From NCBI GenBank assembly GCA_019113305.1, contig DXHP01000126.1, forward strand, positions 1-38,206: 38,206 bases of DNA. Direction: 5' to 3'. A program made the position numbers and the translations under genes. Every line of letters starts with the position of its first letter. Positions within the stretch are counted from its first letter, which is position 1. Source of the stretch: Candidatus Ignatzschineria merdigallinarum (GTDB lineage: Bacteria > Pseudomonadota > Gammaproteobacteria > Cardiobacteriales > Wohlfahrtiimonadaceae). The notes below the pieces were generated by a model, which saw only the letters and a program-made list of their open reading frames with translations, ran no database searches and was not told the origin of the DNA. This document shows, one piece after another, positions 1 through 9,030 of this stretch.

Positions 1-227
1 CCACAAAGCCCGGCAGCAGCGAAATAGCCTTCTTGCTTGAGAGAAGTCCCTTTGAGTCGTTTAGGGAATAGCAACATTAAGAAGCAAGTTCCCATGACAA
101 AGCGTGTAAAAAGAATCTCAATTGGTGATAGCTCATGCTGGAGCAATACCTTTGTCGAAACGAATGTCGTTCCCCAAAGTAAGATGGTCAACAGCGCTAA
201 AAAATGACCTCTGAGTTCTTGTGGCAT
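1..227 (-). CDS. EamA/DMT-family transporter, N-terminal part (cut by window edge)
   Basis: An open frame starts at an ATG read on the minus strand at 227 and runs off the window's left edge, giving 75 codons. The protein begins MPQELRGHFLALLTILLWG and continues TTFVSTKVLL. A first transmembrane helix carrying LLWGT followed by a Ser/Thr-rich turn is typical of the drug/metabolite (EamA) transporter superfamily. A second hydrophobic stretch (FTRFVMGTCFLMLLF) follows at about residues 42-56. The Shine-Dalgarno AAGGA lies 7 nt before the ATG. It follows rtcB on the same strand after about 230 bp in which I see no gene or clear terminator. The substrate cannot be told from this fragment. Confidence 0.8.
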   Translation of the reverse strand, partial: MPQELRGHFLALLTILLWGTTFVSTKVLLQHELSPIEILFTRFVMGTCFLMLLFPKRLKGTSLKQEGYFAAAGLC

Positions 228-457
228 GAGTTTTCCTTAGGATAAAAAAGCAGTAGAATCCCTGCTAAAGCATGTAAATAGGTAGATGGGGATCTATTGT
301 AACGTAGAATGGTTTTTTTATAGAGCTGATGATGAAACTTATAATACTCACCTTTTGATAGCTAGATTAGTTAATAGATGGGCTTATAGCATTCTATGAT
401 TAGGTGTTGTTTCTATTGTTTCATGAAGCATTGCCGGCATTTTATAACTTTAATCTC

Positions 458-1687
458 TTATCCTTTCACACAAATGACCTGTTTTAGTGTATGCACAATC
501 TCTACAAGATCTTTCTGTGCTGCCATGACATCGTCAATATTTTTATAAGCCATGGGTATTTCATCAATGACTGCGGCATCTTTTCGGCATTCGACACCTT
601 TCGTTGCTTGAATCTGATCCTTAATGGTAAATGTTTTTTTCGCTTCGGTTCGGCTCATTACGCGACCGGCACCGTGTGAACAGGAGTGAAAACTCTCTTC
701 ATTCCCTAAACCTCGAACGATAAAACTCTTCGCTCCCATGGAGCCTGGAATAATACCGAGTTCTCCTTTTTTTGCAGAAACAGCGCCTTTTCGGGTAACA
801 AAGATCTCTTCGCCAAAATGCCTCTCTTTTTGTACATAATTGTGGTGGCAGTTTACCGCCATCTCATGGGTTGTGAATGGCTTTTTAATGATAGATCGAA
901 TCGCTTTAATGGTATTTTGCATCATCACTTCGCGATTAAGTTTGGCATATTCTTGCGCCCATTCCACAGCGTCGACATAATCATCAAAATGTTCGGTGCC
1001 TTCTTTGAGATAGGCCAAATCTTTATTAGGAAGATTGGCGATGTGGGATTCCATATCTTTTTTAGCTTGTTCAATAAAGAAGGTTCCAATAGCATTACCA
1101 ATCCCACGAGAGCCGCTGTGGAGCATAATCCAGACTTGATTGTGTTCATCAAGACAAACTTCGATAAAGTGATTGCCGGTGCCGAGAGTTCCTAAATGAT
1201 GGTGGTTATTGGTGTTGCGAAAACGCGGATATTTCTCGACGAGTTTTTGAAATTGTGGATTGAGCTTTGCCCAATATTGATCGACAATTTGTGGTGGATT
1301 TTCCCAGCTACCTATATCCCGTTTACCGCGACCAACGGTTCTTCCATGCGGCACGGCTTTTTCAATTGCATGACGAATGGGTGCTAGATTATCAGGTAGA
1401 TCATCGGCCGTGAGCGACGTTAATACGGCAATCATTCCGCAGCCAATATCAACACCCACTGTTGCCGGAATAATAGCCCCTTTTGTCGGAATGACAGAGC
1501 CCACGGTGGAGCCTTTGCCGGTATGAACATCCGGCATTGCGGCAACATGTTTAAAGATAATTGGCAATTGCGCCGTTTCTTCTAACTGTTTTCGGGTTGA
1601 AGGATCGACCGGCACATTATGTGTCCACATTTTTATCGGTACACCATTTTTAACTTCAGCGAGAAGGTATGATGTTTTTTCGTTCAT
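458..1687 (-). CDS. rtcB: RNA-splicing ligase RtcB
   Basis: RtcB is a GTP- and Mn-dependent ligase that joins 2',3'-cyclic phosphate or 3'-phosphate RNA ends to 5'-OH ends in RNA repair. The 409-aa protein is full length and collinear with E. coli RtcB (408 aa). Metal ligands are visible as D80 and C83 in GVDIGCGM, H173 in GTGNHF, H190 in MLHSGSRG and H281 in NCHHNY. The guanylated histidine is H338 in SCSHGAGR. An AAGGGGC ribosome site sits just before the ATG. In enterics rtcB is paired with rtcA and the regulator rtcR; neither is next to it here, so it is probably expressed by itself. The 409 bp upstream (1688-2096) hold only the mscS terminator. Confidence 0.97.
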   Translation of the reverse strand: MNEKTSYLLAEVKNGVPIKMWTHNVPVDPSTRKQLEETAQLPIIFKHVAAMPDVHTGKGSTVGSVIPTKGAIIPATVGVDIGCGMIAVLTSLTADDLPDNLAPIRHAIEKAVPHGRTVGRGKRDIGSWENPPQIVDQYWAKLNPQFQKLVEKYPRFRNTNNHHHLGTLGTGNHFIEVCLDEHNQVWIMLHSGSRGIGNAIGTFFIEQAKKDMESHIANLPNKDLAYLKEGTEHFDDYVDAVEWAQEYAKLNREVMMQNTIKAIRSIIKKPFTTHEMAVNCHHNYVQKERHFGEEIFVTRKGAVSAKKGELGIIPGSMGAKSFIVRGLGNEESFHSCSHGAGRVMSRTEAKKTFTIKDQIQATKGVECRKDAAVIDEIPMAYKNIDDVMAAQKDLVEIVHTLKQVICVKG

Positions 1688-1995
1688 GAATGCCCCTTAT
1701 GAATTAATTTTTTGAGGAAGTATTGCAATGAATATTACCAATAAATCAGATGATTAAGCGTTATGATTTGGGATTGTTCATCCATGATTCATATAGAATT
1801 TTTGTTGAATATGATGAATTGTTTAAGTATCGTTAAATACGTTTTAAATCATTGGGTTAAAACGTACTTTTAGGCCAAACTGATGCTATTGGTTATTGAT
1901 CAGTATAGCGATTTATCATCATAAATACTGTGCTAGGCGAAAATGTGAGTGTTTTTAGGATTGTTGAATCTTTGCGGCAATAGGAAGAGTGGCAT

Positions 1996-2046
1996 AAAAA
2001 ATCCCTTAATAAAGATACCATGGGCACCATTCTATTAAGGGATTTT
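1996..2046 (-). terminator. Rho-independent terminator of mscS
   Basis: Perfect 14-bp arms, AAAATCCCTTAATA (1998-2011) and its complement at 2033-2046, flank a 21-nt loop. Read on the minus strand the stem is followed by a run of T. It lies about 50 bp after the mscS stop codon. Confidence 0.85.
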
Positions 2047-2096
2047 AAGTGTTGAAATATCAGGAATGAATCGGTCTTGATGATTTGAGTAATATC

Positions 2097-2960
2097 TTAT
2101 TTATTACTCATATTTTGCGCTTGCTCATGGAGATAGATATCCATCTGTGGAAATGGAATCCCAATATTGTTTTGATCTAAGGCACGTTTGAATTGCTCTA
2201 AAAGATTCCAACGTACAACAAAGGCATCGGCATTCGTTGTCCAGAATCGTACAATATAATTTAAAGAAGATGCGCCCATCTCATTGAGTTGAATGGTAAC
2301 GCCTTTATCGTGCAGAATACGAGATTCCGCAGCCACAATATTCCCAAGAATATTTTTCACTTCATCAATATCTGAATCATAAGCAACGCCGACAATGATA
2401 TCGGTACGGCGATGAGGTTCTCGGCTAATATTGACGATGTTGTCTTTAATAATATTGCTATTTGGAATAATAATCGTGTGTCCATCTGATGAAAGTAGTG
2501 TTGTGGAGAAGATTTCAACATGTGTAACCGTGCCTTCAACAGACCCCACTTTTACATATTCGCCGGCTTTTAAGGGGCGGAAAATGACGAGTAAAACGCC
2601 GGCAGCAAAGTTTGAGAGCGATCCTTGTAAGGCAAGACCAACGGCTAATCCCGCTGCACCGAGTACGGCAATAATGGAGGTTGTTTGAATACCGACTTTT
2701 CCTAGCACTGCGATTAAGGTGAAAGCGATAATCGTATAACGAACCATGGCGGTAATAAAACTGCTGACGGTTGTATCAATTTTACGAAGCGATAGCATGC
2801 GGCTAATACCGCGAGATACCCATTTAGCAATCATTAACCCGATAAAAAGGATGAGGATTGCGACGGCAAAGTCGACAACATAATCAATAATGAGATCTTC
2901 ATTTTTGACAAGCCATCCTGTAGCTTGGTCGAGTGTATCAGTGACATCTTTAGTATTCAT
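2097..2960 (-). CDS. mscS: Small-conductance mechanosensitive channel MscS
   Basis: This inner-membrane channel opens under membrane tension to release solutes during hypo-osmotic shock. The 287-aa length matches E. coli MscS (286 aa) and the sequence is collinear throughout. TM1 lies at about 27-50, TM2 at about 65-90, and the pore helix TM3 with its Gly/Ala packing pattern (AAGLAVGLALQGSLSNFAAG) at about 98-120. The beta domain follows (FRPLKAGEYVKVG), and the protein ends in an alpha/beta domain with the PQMD motif. It appears monocistronic, with its own terminator downstream and about 170 bp of non-coding DNA upstream. Confidence 0.97.
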   Translation of the reverse strand: MNTKDVTDTLDQATGWLVKNEDLIIDYVVDFAVAILILFIGLMIAKWVSRGISRMLSLRKIDTTVSSFITAMVRYTIIAFTLIAVLGKVGIQTTSIIAVLGAAGLAVGLALQGSLSNFAAGVLLVIFRPLKAGEYVKVGSVEGTVTHVEIFSTTLLSSDGHTIIIPNSNIIKDNIVNISREPHRRTDIIVGVAYDSDIDEVKNILGNIVAAESRILHDKGVTIQLNEMGASSLNYIVRFWTTNADAFVVRWNLLEQFKRALDQNNIGIPFPQMDIYLHEQAQNMSNK

Positions 2961-3130
2961 AATCTTCCTTTCGTCGTAATAGATAACGTCTATGTTCAGT
3001 GAAATAATAACGTTTTATGCTAAATCCTGACAAATGTTTATGGGATCCTTGAGTGAGCGGGTTTGTAGGAACATTTAGCGCATATGTGATGTTAATGCAA
3101 ACTTGTGCGAAGAATGCATTATAAAGGGGA

Positions 3131-3682
3131 TTATTCCTTACAACTTAATACCGCTTTATACTCCTCTTTCATTGTTGGAGAAAGAATCGTGAGTGTGCCG
3201 GATTGAAGTGTGACATATTGATCTTTATAAGCTTCTCGGACATCTAAAGTCATAATGAGGTCTTTCTCTGAATTACTCCAAATGTGCAGATGCTCTGTTT
3301 CATAATGGCTGCGATGCAGTTTTACCGGCGTATTTTTTATTTTGATGACAAGATCTTCCGCCTTTTCTCCAACGCCGCGCGCAAGCATAATTTTTTCAGG
3401 ATTTTCCATGGCAAAAGGTTGAGATAGTGCAATGTCACAACGATGTTTCAGGGCTTTGGCATCAATCAGGGGTAAAGATTCTGCTTCAGAATCAACGGCT
3501 TTGCTAGAGAATTTTTCATGGTCATTTTTGGCATTATCACCTTCTGTTAACGTAAATCCTAATGCTAACGCATATTCTTGATCGGTCATTTTTGGGGTGG
3601 TGATTGCCGGTGTTTTGGCATGAGCAAAAGAAATGGTAGAGAAAAGCAGAGTGCTGCTGAGGATAGTGCAAAGATATTTCAT
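3131..3682 (-). CDS. Secreted hypothetical protein with two cysteines
   Basis: I do not recognise the family. The frame extends four codons upstream to an ATG at 3694, but I prefer the ATG at 3682. It gives a clean signal peptide, MKYLCTILSSTLLFSTISFA, probably cleaved after AHA, and has GGAA upstream, whereas the ATG at 3694 has no ribosome site. The mature part is about 160 residues, polar and charged, with two cysteines (HRCDIAL and the C-terminal LSCKE) that could form a periplasmic disulfide. No membrane segment follows the signal peptide. It sits alone between mscS and the ABC importer on the same strand. A periplasmic location is inferred from the signal peptide only. Confidence 0.7.
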   Translation of the reverse strand: MKYLCTILSSTLLFSTISFAHAKTPAITTPKMTDQEYALALGFTLTEGDNAKNDHEKFSSKAVDSEAESLPLIDAKALKHRCDIALSQPFAMENPEKIMLARGVGEKAEDLVIKIKNTPVKLHRSHYETEHLHIWSNSEKDLIMTLDVREAYKDQYVTLQSGTLTILSPTMKEEYKAVLSCKE

Positions 3683-3777
3683 GGTCGGTTCCATATTTTG
3701 AGAAAGGCATTAATAATCCGAAGTCTGATAAGGCTTCTCAAAGGATATTTTACAGGATGTACAGAAAGTTTTTGCAA

Positions 3778-3847
3778 TAAAAAGCTCCTAAAAAATGCTG
3801 GTATCTAATGATATTGGAGTCTGAGATAAGGCATTTCTTAGGAGTTT
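3778..3847 (-). terminator. Terminator of the amino acid ABC operon
   Basis: Long near-perfect inverted repeat. On the minus strand AAACTCCTAAGAAATGC pairs with GCATTTTTTAGGAGCTTT, with one bulge and one G-U pair, and is followed by TTTTATTG. The loop is about 30 nt. It lies just after the substrate-binding-protein stop codon at 3890. Confidence 0.75.
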
Positions 3848-3889
3848 CGTAAAAGTTTTATCAAAATATAGGATATAAAATCTTATGTG

Positions 3890-4732
3890 TTACCTGCGAT
3901 TACTGGCATCAATCACGATATTATCTGGATCAATGTTATCGCCGTAAAATGGTTTAACAGCGTTATCGTAAGCCTTATGGAAAAATTCTTGTGCCTGTAA
4001 TTCTAAAATTTGCGCATTTACCCAATTTAAAAGCTCGGTATTACCTTTTTTGACTGCCGGCGCAATGACATCATCGGGTCCAATTTTTTGAAGAGAAACG
4101 GTGAAGTTAGGGTTATTTTTTGCCCAAGCATAAAGTAGAGCATTGTCATGTGCTAAACCAACGGCACGACCATCTTGTAATGCGGCAAAAGCTTCTGAGT
4201 TGTGATCATATTTTTGTAGGTTCACTTCCGGATGATTTTTTGCAAAATAGGTTTCTGCGGTTGTCCCTTTATTGACGATAATGGTTTTGCCGTTGAGTTC
4301 AGCAATATCGTTAATTGGCGCACCATTAGGGGATACTAAACCGATCGCGACTTTCATATAAGGTTCTGCAAAATCAACTTGTTCACTACGAGCCGGTGTT
4401 ACCGTAAAGTTGGCAAGGGTAATATCCACTTTATTCGCATCTAAGACATTAATTCGATTTTGCGCTTCTGTTAAGACATAAGTGACTTTATCTTCACTGC
4501 CAAAGAGCGCTTTTCCAAGTTCTTTAGCAAGTTCAATATCGTAACCTTGGCTTTTGCCGGCACGATCGACATAACCAAATGGGGGTTTATCACTAAATAC
4601 GGCGACTCGAAGTTCACCGCGATCTTTCACGGCTTGTAAGCTATTATCGGTTTCTTGAGCGATTGCATTTCCTCCTAAAAGAAGCGATGCGCCGAGTAAT
4701 AAGGTGGAGAGTTTTTTAGGTAAAGTTTTCAT
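3890..4732 (-). CDS. Amino acid ABC transporter, periplasmic substrate-binding protein (CjaA/PEB1 type, probably cysteine)
   Basis: A family-3 solute-binding protein that captures a polar amino acid in the periplasm for the permease pair upstream. The 280-aa precursor has a signal peptide with the core LLLGASLLLGGNAIA, cleaved after about residue 25. There is no lipobox. Diagnostic stretches are FSDKPPFGYVD, GYDIELAKELGKALFG, TPARSEQVDFAEPYMKVA and NKGTTAETYF. The whole protein closely resembles Campylobacter CjaA, a cysteine-binding protein, as I recall that sequence (for example DVIAPAVKKG and EFFHKAYD). Cysteine is therefore my first guess, with glutamate or aspartate as alternatives. It is the last gene of a four-gene minus-strand operon, 98 bp after the ATPase gene. 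Confidence 0.9.
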   Translation of the reverse strand: MKTLPKKLSTLLLGASLLLGGNAIAQETDNSLQAVKDRGELRVAVFSDKPPFGYVDRAGKSQGYDIELAKELGKALFGSEDKVTYVLTEAQNRINVLDANKVDITLANFTVTPARSEQVDFAEPYMKVAIGLVSPNGAPINDIAELNGKTIIVNKGTTAETYFAKNHPEVNLQKYDHNSEAFAALQDGRAVGLAHDNALLYAWAKNNPNFTVSLQKIGPDDVIAPAVKKGNTELLNWVNAQILELQAQEFFHKAYDNAVKPFYGDNIDPDNIVIDASNRR

Positions 4733-4830
4733 AAAGTTAAATCCTCTAAATGGTATGGTTTTTTTAAGTGTTAAGTTAGCAAGTGTGAATCGATATCTTT
4801 CAGTTCTATTAAAATGCTGTTACGTGCACT

Positions 4831-5565
4831 TTAGAAATCAAAGACGGTTAAAAATTGTTGTGCGCGTTCCGTTTTAGGTGCGGTGAAGAATGTTTCAGGG
4901 TCAGTGTTTTCAACGATATGTCCGGCATCCATGAAAATAATTCGATCAGCAACTCTACGTGCGAAATTAAGCTCATGAGTCACTAAAATCATCGTCATGC
5001 CATTTTTCGCAAGCTCTTGAATCACCTCTAATACTTCTCGCACCATCTCAGGATCAAGCGAAGCGGTAACTTCGTCAAAGAGCATCATTTCAGGATTCAT
5101 CGCAAGCGCTCTAACGATCGCGATTCGTTGCTTTTGTCCGCCGGAGAGTTCTCGAGGATAGCTATTTTTGCGGTTCTGTAATCCCACTCTTGTCAGTAGC
5201 TTATCGACTTGTTTCAGTACTTCTGCTTTTGCGCGTTTTTGAACTTTAAGGGGGCCTAATAAGATATTATCGAGCACTGTCATATTGGGAAAGAGATCGT
5301 AATTTTGGAATACCATGCCAATTTGGCTGCGGATTTTGGTCCAAGAGGTTTTTGCTTGATTGAGTTCCTGCTCATTAAAAACAATAGACCCTGAATTGAT
5401 GGTTTCAAGCCCATTTAAGCAACGAAGAAAGGTCGATTTTCCGCAGCCGGAAGGTCCTAAAATCACGATCACTTCCCCTTTTTTAACGGCGAGATCGATC
5501 CCTTTAAGGATCTCTTTATCAGCAAATGATTTTGTGAGGGCTGTCACTTTTAATAATGGTTTCAT
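4831..5565 (-). CDS. Polar amino acid ABC transporter, ATP-binding protein
   Basis: Cytoplasmic ATPase of the importer, 244 aa, of the HisP/GlnQ type. Walker A is GPSGCGKS (37-44), the Q-loop is Q87 in MVFQNYDLFPN, the ABC signature is LSGGQ (140-144), Walker B is MLFDE (161-165) and the H-loop is H197 in VTHE. The D-loop segment reads DEVTASLDPE instead of the commoner DEPTSALDPE, a variant seen in this subfamily. It lies between the permease genes (28 bp after the second) and the binding-protein gene, all on the minus strand. Confidence 0.95.
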   Translation of the reverse strand: MKPLLKVTALTKSFADKEILKGIDLAVKKGEVIVILGPSGCGKSTFLRCLNGLETINSGSIVFNEQELNQAKTSWTKIRSQIGMVFQNYDLFPNMTVLDNILLGPLKVQKRAKAEVLKQVDKLLTRVGLQNRKNSYPRELSGGQKQRIAIVRALAMNPEMMLFDEVTASLDPEMVREVLEVIQELAKNGMTMILVTHELNFARRVADRIIFMDAGHIVENTDPETFFTAPKTERAQQFLTVFDF

Positions 5566-5593
5566 ACGGTTCTGCTTTAGCGATTAATGATGG

Positions 5594-6268
5594 TTAGGAA
5601 TGATTTTTATAGAGTTTGCTGGCAAGTTTCGAAAGGGGATAACAGATGAGAAAAAAGATCAGTAAAATCAGCCCATAAATCCAAAATGGCGCCATTGGAT
5701 TATTTGTCATTGCGGCATATTCAATAATCTCTTTTCCTACTTTAATCACATCTTGTACGCCAATTAATACGAGTAAAGAGGTTGTCATAATGATTCTTGC
5801 CGAAAGATTCAGTGCCGGGGCAATGGCGATTTTAAGTGCTTGGGGAAGTAACAGATAACGAAAAAGTTGAAACGGATTCAGTCCGATGGCTTGCCCTGAT
5901 TCTCGTTGATGTTTGGGTAAAGATAGGATGCTGCTACGAACAATATCGCTCATCTCCGCAACGCCCCAAAAGCTAAAGGCGAAGATGCCAACGATTCGGC
6001 CATTAATATCGATATCAACAATTTTGGGCAAGATGTAGTAAAGCAGATAGAGCAATACGAGCGTTGGTAAAACTCGTACAACTTCTAAATAGAGGCGAAA
6101 TGGTACTCGTATTAAAAGGCGATCAGAAGTTCTCAAGATGCCAAAAATAGTGCCAAGAAAGAGCGTAATAATAATGGAAATAAACGCAACTTCTAACGTG
6201 AAATAGAGTCCGGATAATAGGCGCTCTATCGTGATCCAGTCGAGAATATCAAGCCCCAAATTCTGCAT
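5594..6268 (-). CDS. Polar amino acid ABC transporter, permease subunit 2
   Basis: Inner-membrane subunit of the HisM/GlnP type, 224 aa from the ATG at 6268. The frame can be extended to a TTG at 6286, but the ATG has AGAGAG six bases upstream and begins MQNLGLDILDW, the better start. Five or so hydrophobic helices are visible. The EAA loop that docks to the ATPase reads SGQAIGLNPFQLFRYLLLPQ. The start overlaps the 3' end of permease 1 by 20 bp, so the two are very likely translationally coupled and form a heterodimeric pore. Confidence 0.92.
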   Translation of the reverse strand: MQNLGLDILDWITIERLLSGLYFTLEVAFISIIITLFLGTIFGILRTSDRLLIRVPFRLYLEVVRVLPTLVLLYLLYYILPKIVDIDINGRIVGIFAFSFWGVAEMSDIVRSSILSLPKHQRESGQAIGLNPFQLFRYLLLPQALKIAIAPALNLSARIIMTTSLLVLIGVQDVIKVGKEIIEYAAMTNNPMAPFWIYGLILLIFFLICYPLSKLASKLYKNHS

Positions 6269-6905
6269 AGCGCGCTCTCTTTTCAATCAAAGTTAATAAA
6301 ATCGTGAATGGAATGATGACAATGGCATAGGCGATGACGAGGAAAAGGAGATTTTCATTGGTGTGACCATCATTGCTAATAAGATTGATCACAATGGTTG
6401 TAATATCTGTACCGGCAATAGCAGTAAATACCGAGGTTTCCTTAAAAAGAAAGATGCAGTTAGCGCCAAGTGCCGGCACGCTATAAGAGAATGCTTGAGG
6501 AATAATAATATAGCGAGCCATTTGGAAGCCATTTAAACCGATTGCTTTGCCGGAATCGAGTTGTGAGACAGCGATATGTGAGATACCGCTTTTAAATGCT
6601 TCAGCCATATAAGCACTTCCTAATAGAGAAAGACCGATAAGCGCTGTTGTTTCAAAGCTCATGACGATACCAAAAGCACGGGGAAGCCCAAAGTATAGAA
6701 AAAAGAGCTGAAGCAGTAAGGGAGTATTACGAAAGAAAGCAATAAATCCATTGAATATCGGCGTTAGAATAGGAACACGATAAAAGATCAGCACGCTCAT
6801 GAAGATGCCGAGAAGGAGTGCATTTAAAATTCCCCAAAAGGATATTTTGAGTGTGAGCCAAAATGCAGTTTGCAACAGTGGATAGACTTCCTGAAAATAA
6901 CTCAT
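6249..6905 (-). CDS. Polar amino acid ABC transporter, permease subunit 1
   Basis: First gene of the importer operon, 218 aa. It is an inner-membrane protein with the family hallmark FFRNTPLLLQLFFLYFGLP near residues 62-80 and the EAA loop SGKAIGLNGFQMARYIIIPQ. An AAAGGA ribosome site precedes the ATG. The operon promoter should lie in 6906-7057, shared back to back with lplA. I could not pick a convincing minus-strand -35/-10 pair there. Confidence 0.93.
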   Translation of the reverse strand: MSYFQEVYPLLQTAFWLTLKISFWGILNALLLGIFMSVLIFYRVPILTPIFNGFIAFFRNTPLLLQLFFLYFGLPRAFGIVMSFETTALIGLSLLGSAYMAEAFKSGISHIAVSQLDSGKAIGLNGFQMARYIIIPQAFSYSVPALGANCIFLFKETSVFTAIAGTDITTIVINLISNDGHTNENLLFLVIAYAIVIIPFTILLTLIEKRARYAEFGA

Positions 6906-6976
6906 TTCGAGTTTGTCCTTTAAAAGATCTTAAAGAGGATTTTATAAAATACTTAATATATATGTTTTGTTTGTTA

Positions 6977-7005
6977 TTGATTTGTACAATAGCAAGTAAG
7001 ATAAT
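6977..7005 (+). promoter_or_regulatory. Candidate sigma-70 promoter of lplA
   Basis: TTGATT (6977-6982) and GATAAT (7000-7005) are separated by 17 bp and lie about 50 bp before the lplA start. Pattern match only. Confidence 0.45.
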
Positions 7006-7057
7006 TGGTCGTCAACTTATATTTCATGGTTATTGATGACTCACTAAAGGATTTCCG

Positions 7058-8074
7058 ATGACAACTCGTCTCTTAATTTCTGACAGCACTAATCCCCTTT
7101 TTAATTTAGCCGTAGAAGATGCGATTTTCCGCAGTATGGATCCGGTGCAGAAGGTACTGTTTTTATGGCGTAATGATAATACGGTGGTGATTGGGCGAGG
7201 GCAGAATCCATGGAAAGAGTGTAATACCAAGAAGATGGAAGAAGATGGGATTACGCTAGCTCGCAGAAGTAGTGGCGGCGGTGCGGTCTTTCATGATTTA
7301 GGAAATACGAATTTCACTTTTATGGCAGGAAAGCCTGAATACGATAAATCTATTTCGACCAATATTATTTTAGAAGCGCTCGCAAAGCTTGGTATTCAGG
7401 CAGAAGCTTCAGGGCGTAATGATTTGATTGTAAAAGTGGGCGAAGAGATCCGTAAAATCTCTGGATCTGCATATCGAGAAACGCCGGATCGCGGATTTCA
7501 TCACGGTACATTATTGATTGATGTGGATTTCACAAAACTGGGGAATTACCTCAATCCTGATCCTAAAAAGCTCAAGGCAAAAGGGATTAGTTCTGTGCGC
7601 TCTCGTGTGGCGAATTTACAGGAATTTGATGCCACTTTAGATCATGAAAAAATCTGCCAAGCGATTCAGGAGATCTTTTTTGAGAAGTTTGGCGAAGCGA
7701 AAACCATCGAGTTTATCTCTGAAAATCATCCACCCAATATTCCAGGGTTTGCAGCGCAATATGAGAAGCAGCAGAGTTGGGAGTGGAACTTTGGGCAAGC
7801 GTTACAATTTAGTCATGAGTTATCAGAACGTTTTCCATGGGGCGGCGTAGAGATCCATCTAGATGTCGTGCGCGGCGGCTTGATTGAACAAGCAAAGATT
7901 TTTACAGATAGTTTATTAGTTGATCCTTTTGAAGATTTAGCAGAAGCATTAAAACAAGTGCATTATCGAGATGTTGACTTGAAACCGATCTTGCAGCAAG
8001 TTGGAGAGAAATATCCCGATTTCTCGGGCGAATGGCGAGCATTTACTTCTTGGTTTATTGTGGAGATTCAGTAG
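7058..8074 (+). CDS. lplA: Lipoate-protein ligase A
   Basis: LplA activates scavenged lipoate with ATP and attaches the lipoyl-AMP to the lipoyl domains of pyruvate and 2-oxoglutarate dehydrogenases and GcvH. The 338-aa protein has the same length as E. coli LplA and keeps both parts: the catalytic domain with [16 protein letters not shown] (68-83) and the catalytic lysine K133 in [10 protein letters not shown], and the C-terminal accessory domain from about residue 250. The AAAGGA ribosome site is well placed. It is monocistronic and divergent from the amino acid importer. Confidence 0.97.
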   Translation: MTTRLLISDSTNPLFNLAVEDAIFRSMDPVQKVLFLWRNDNTVVIGRGQNPWKECNTKKMEEDGITLARRSSGGGAVFHDLGNTNFTFMAGKPEYDKSISTNIILEALAKLGIQAEASGRNDLIVKVGEEIRKISGSAYRETPDRGFHHGTLLIDVDFTKLGNYLNPDPKKLKAKGISSVRSRVANLQEFDATLDHEKICQAIQEIFFEKFGEAKTIEFISENHPPNIPGFAAQYEKQQSWEWNFGQALQFSHELSERFPWGGVEIHLDVVRGGLIEQAKIFTDSLLVDPFEDLAEALKQVHYRDVDLKPILQQVGEKYPDFSGEWRAFTSWFIVEIQ

Positions 8075-8086
8075 TTTTACAGTATT

Positions 8087-8101
8087 GTGAGATAATCTCA
8101 C
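8087..8101. repeat. Perfect palindrome after lplA
   Basis: GTGAGATAATCTCAC has 6-bp arms around TAA, 13 bp after the lplA stop. No T run follows, so it is not a normal terminator. It could be an RNA-end hairpin or a protein-binding site. Confidence 0.4.
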
Positions 8102-8204
8102 GCGGATATGCAACTCGGGAAAATATTGGTATACTTTTATTCAGCACGTGCTAGCAATGAGAAGCGAATCTTCATAAATAACATAGACTTATTCACCATG
8201 TCAT

Positions 8205-8234
8205 AAAAAATCCCTAGCAAAAAACGCTAGGGAT
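8205..8234 (-). terminator. Terminator of yceI
   Basis: ATCCCTAGC (8210-8218) and GCTAGGGAT (8226-8234) enclose a 7-nt loop. A T run follows on the minus strand. It lies about 40 bp after the yceI stop codon. Confidence 0.85.
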
Positions 8235-8273
8235 CGATGTTTTGAGTTTGTCATAAATATGACGAGAATAGCT

Positions 8274-8837
8274 TTATTGTTTTACGCCTTCCGCTTGAAT
8301 TTGGATTGTCACTTCTTTTGAAATGCCGGCATCTACTAAGAAGTCAATGCCCCATTGTGTACGATCAATTGTTGTAGTGAAATCACCGCCGCAGACTTCA
8401 GCACCAAACATTGGGTTATCGTAACAGCCAAATTTCGTTGCGGTTAATGTTACGGGATTGGTTTTTCCCATCATTGTGAGTTCACCTTTGATTTCTGCAG
8501 GTTTATCTCCTTCGAAAACCCACTCTGTGGATTTGAAGCGCATTTCTGGGAACTGTTCTACATTGAGCAGATCTGCGCTACTCATATGACCATCAAAACC
8601 TTCATCACCCGTATTGATGTTTTTTGTTTTGAAGGTAATATCTAAATCCCCAGTTTTTGCTTCTTGGTCAAACTGTACAGTTCCTTCAATGCCGTAAAAA
8701 CCGCCATGATTTGTGGTTGTTTGGAAGTGATCGATATTGAAGCGCGCGTTTGTATGACCGGGATCTAACGTATATTCTGCGGCAATTGCGCCAGAAAAAA
8801 GACCCATAAGACTGGTAATTAATAATAATTTTTTCAT
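8274..8837 (-). CDS. YceI-family periplasmic lipid-binding-like protein
   Basis: 187-aa precursor with signal peptide MKKLLLITSLMGLFSGAIAA. The mature part starts EYTLDPGHTNARFNIDHF, the classical YceI opening. It also carries the family's FDGHMSSADLLNVEQFPEMRF segment (shown here in part) and the TMMGKTNPVTL loop. YceI proteins form a lipocalin-like beta barrel that binds long isoprenoid chains; the physiological role is often unclear. The two cysteines near CYDNPMFGAEVCGG could form a disulfide. The gene stands alone between convergent lplA and divergent pirin. Confidence 0.93.
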   Translation of the reverse strand: MKKLLLITSLMGLFSGAIAAEYTLDPGHTNARFNIDHFQTTTNHGGFYGIEGTVQFDQEAKTGDLDITFKTKNINTGDEGFDGHMSSADLLNVEQFPEMRFKSTEWVFEGDKPAEIKGELTMMGKTNPVTLTATKFGCYDNPMFGAEVCGGDFTTTIDRTQWGIDFLVDAGISKEVTIQIQAEGVKQ

Positions 8838-9030
8838 AATGATTCCTTTGTAAAATGAATGATTTCAAAGAATAAATGAGGAATTTGCATCAAGCTCCAT
8901 CATAACAAAGACTCAAAATAGAGAATAACGAAAATAGTTGTTGCTTAGCCACGAAACTATTCAACATGGCTGAATGTAAATCGTTGTACAGTGATCTCAA
9001 TATATTATTTTAGTGAAAAAGGAGTTTTCG

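Noticed and set aside
818-1195. 125-codon plus-strand frame within rtcB.
   Set aside because: Antisense to a fully conserved rtcB; no ribosome site and no family.
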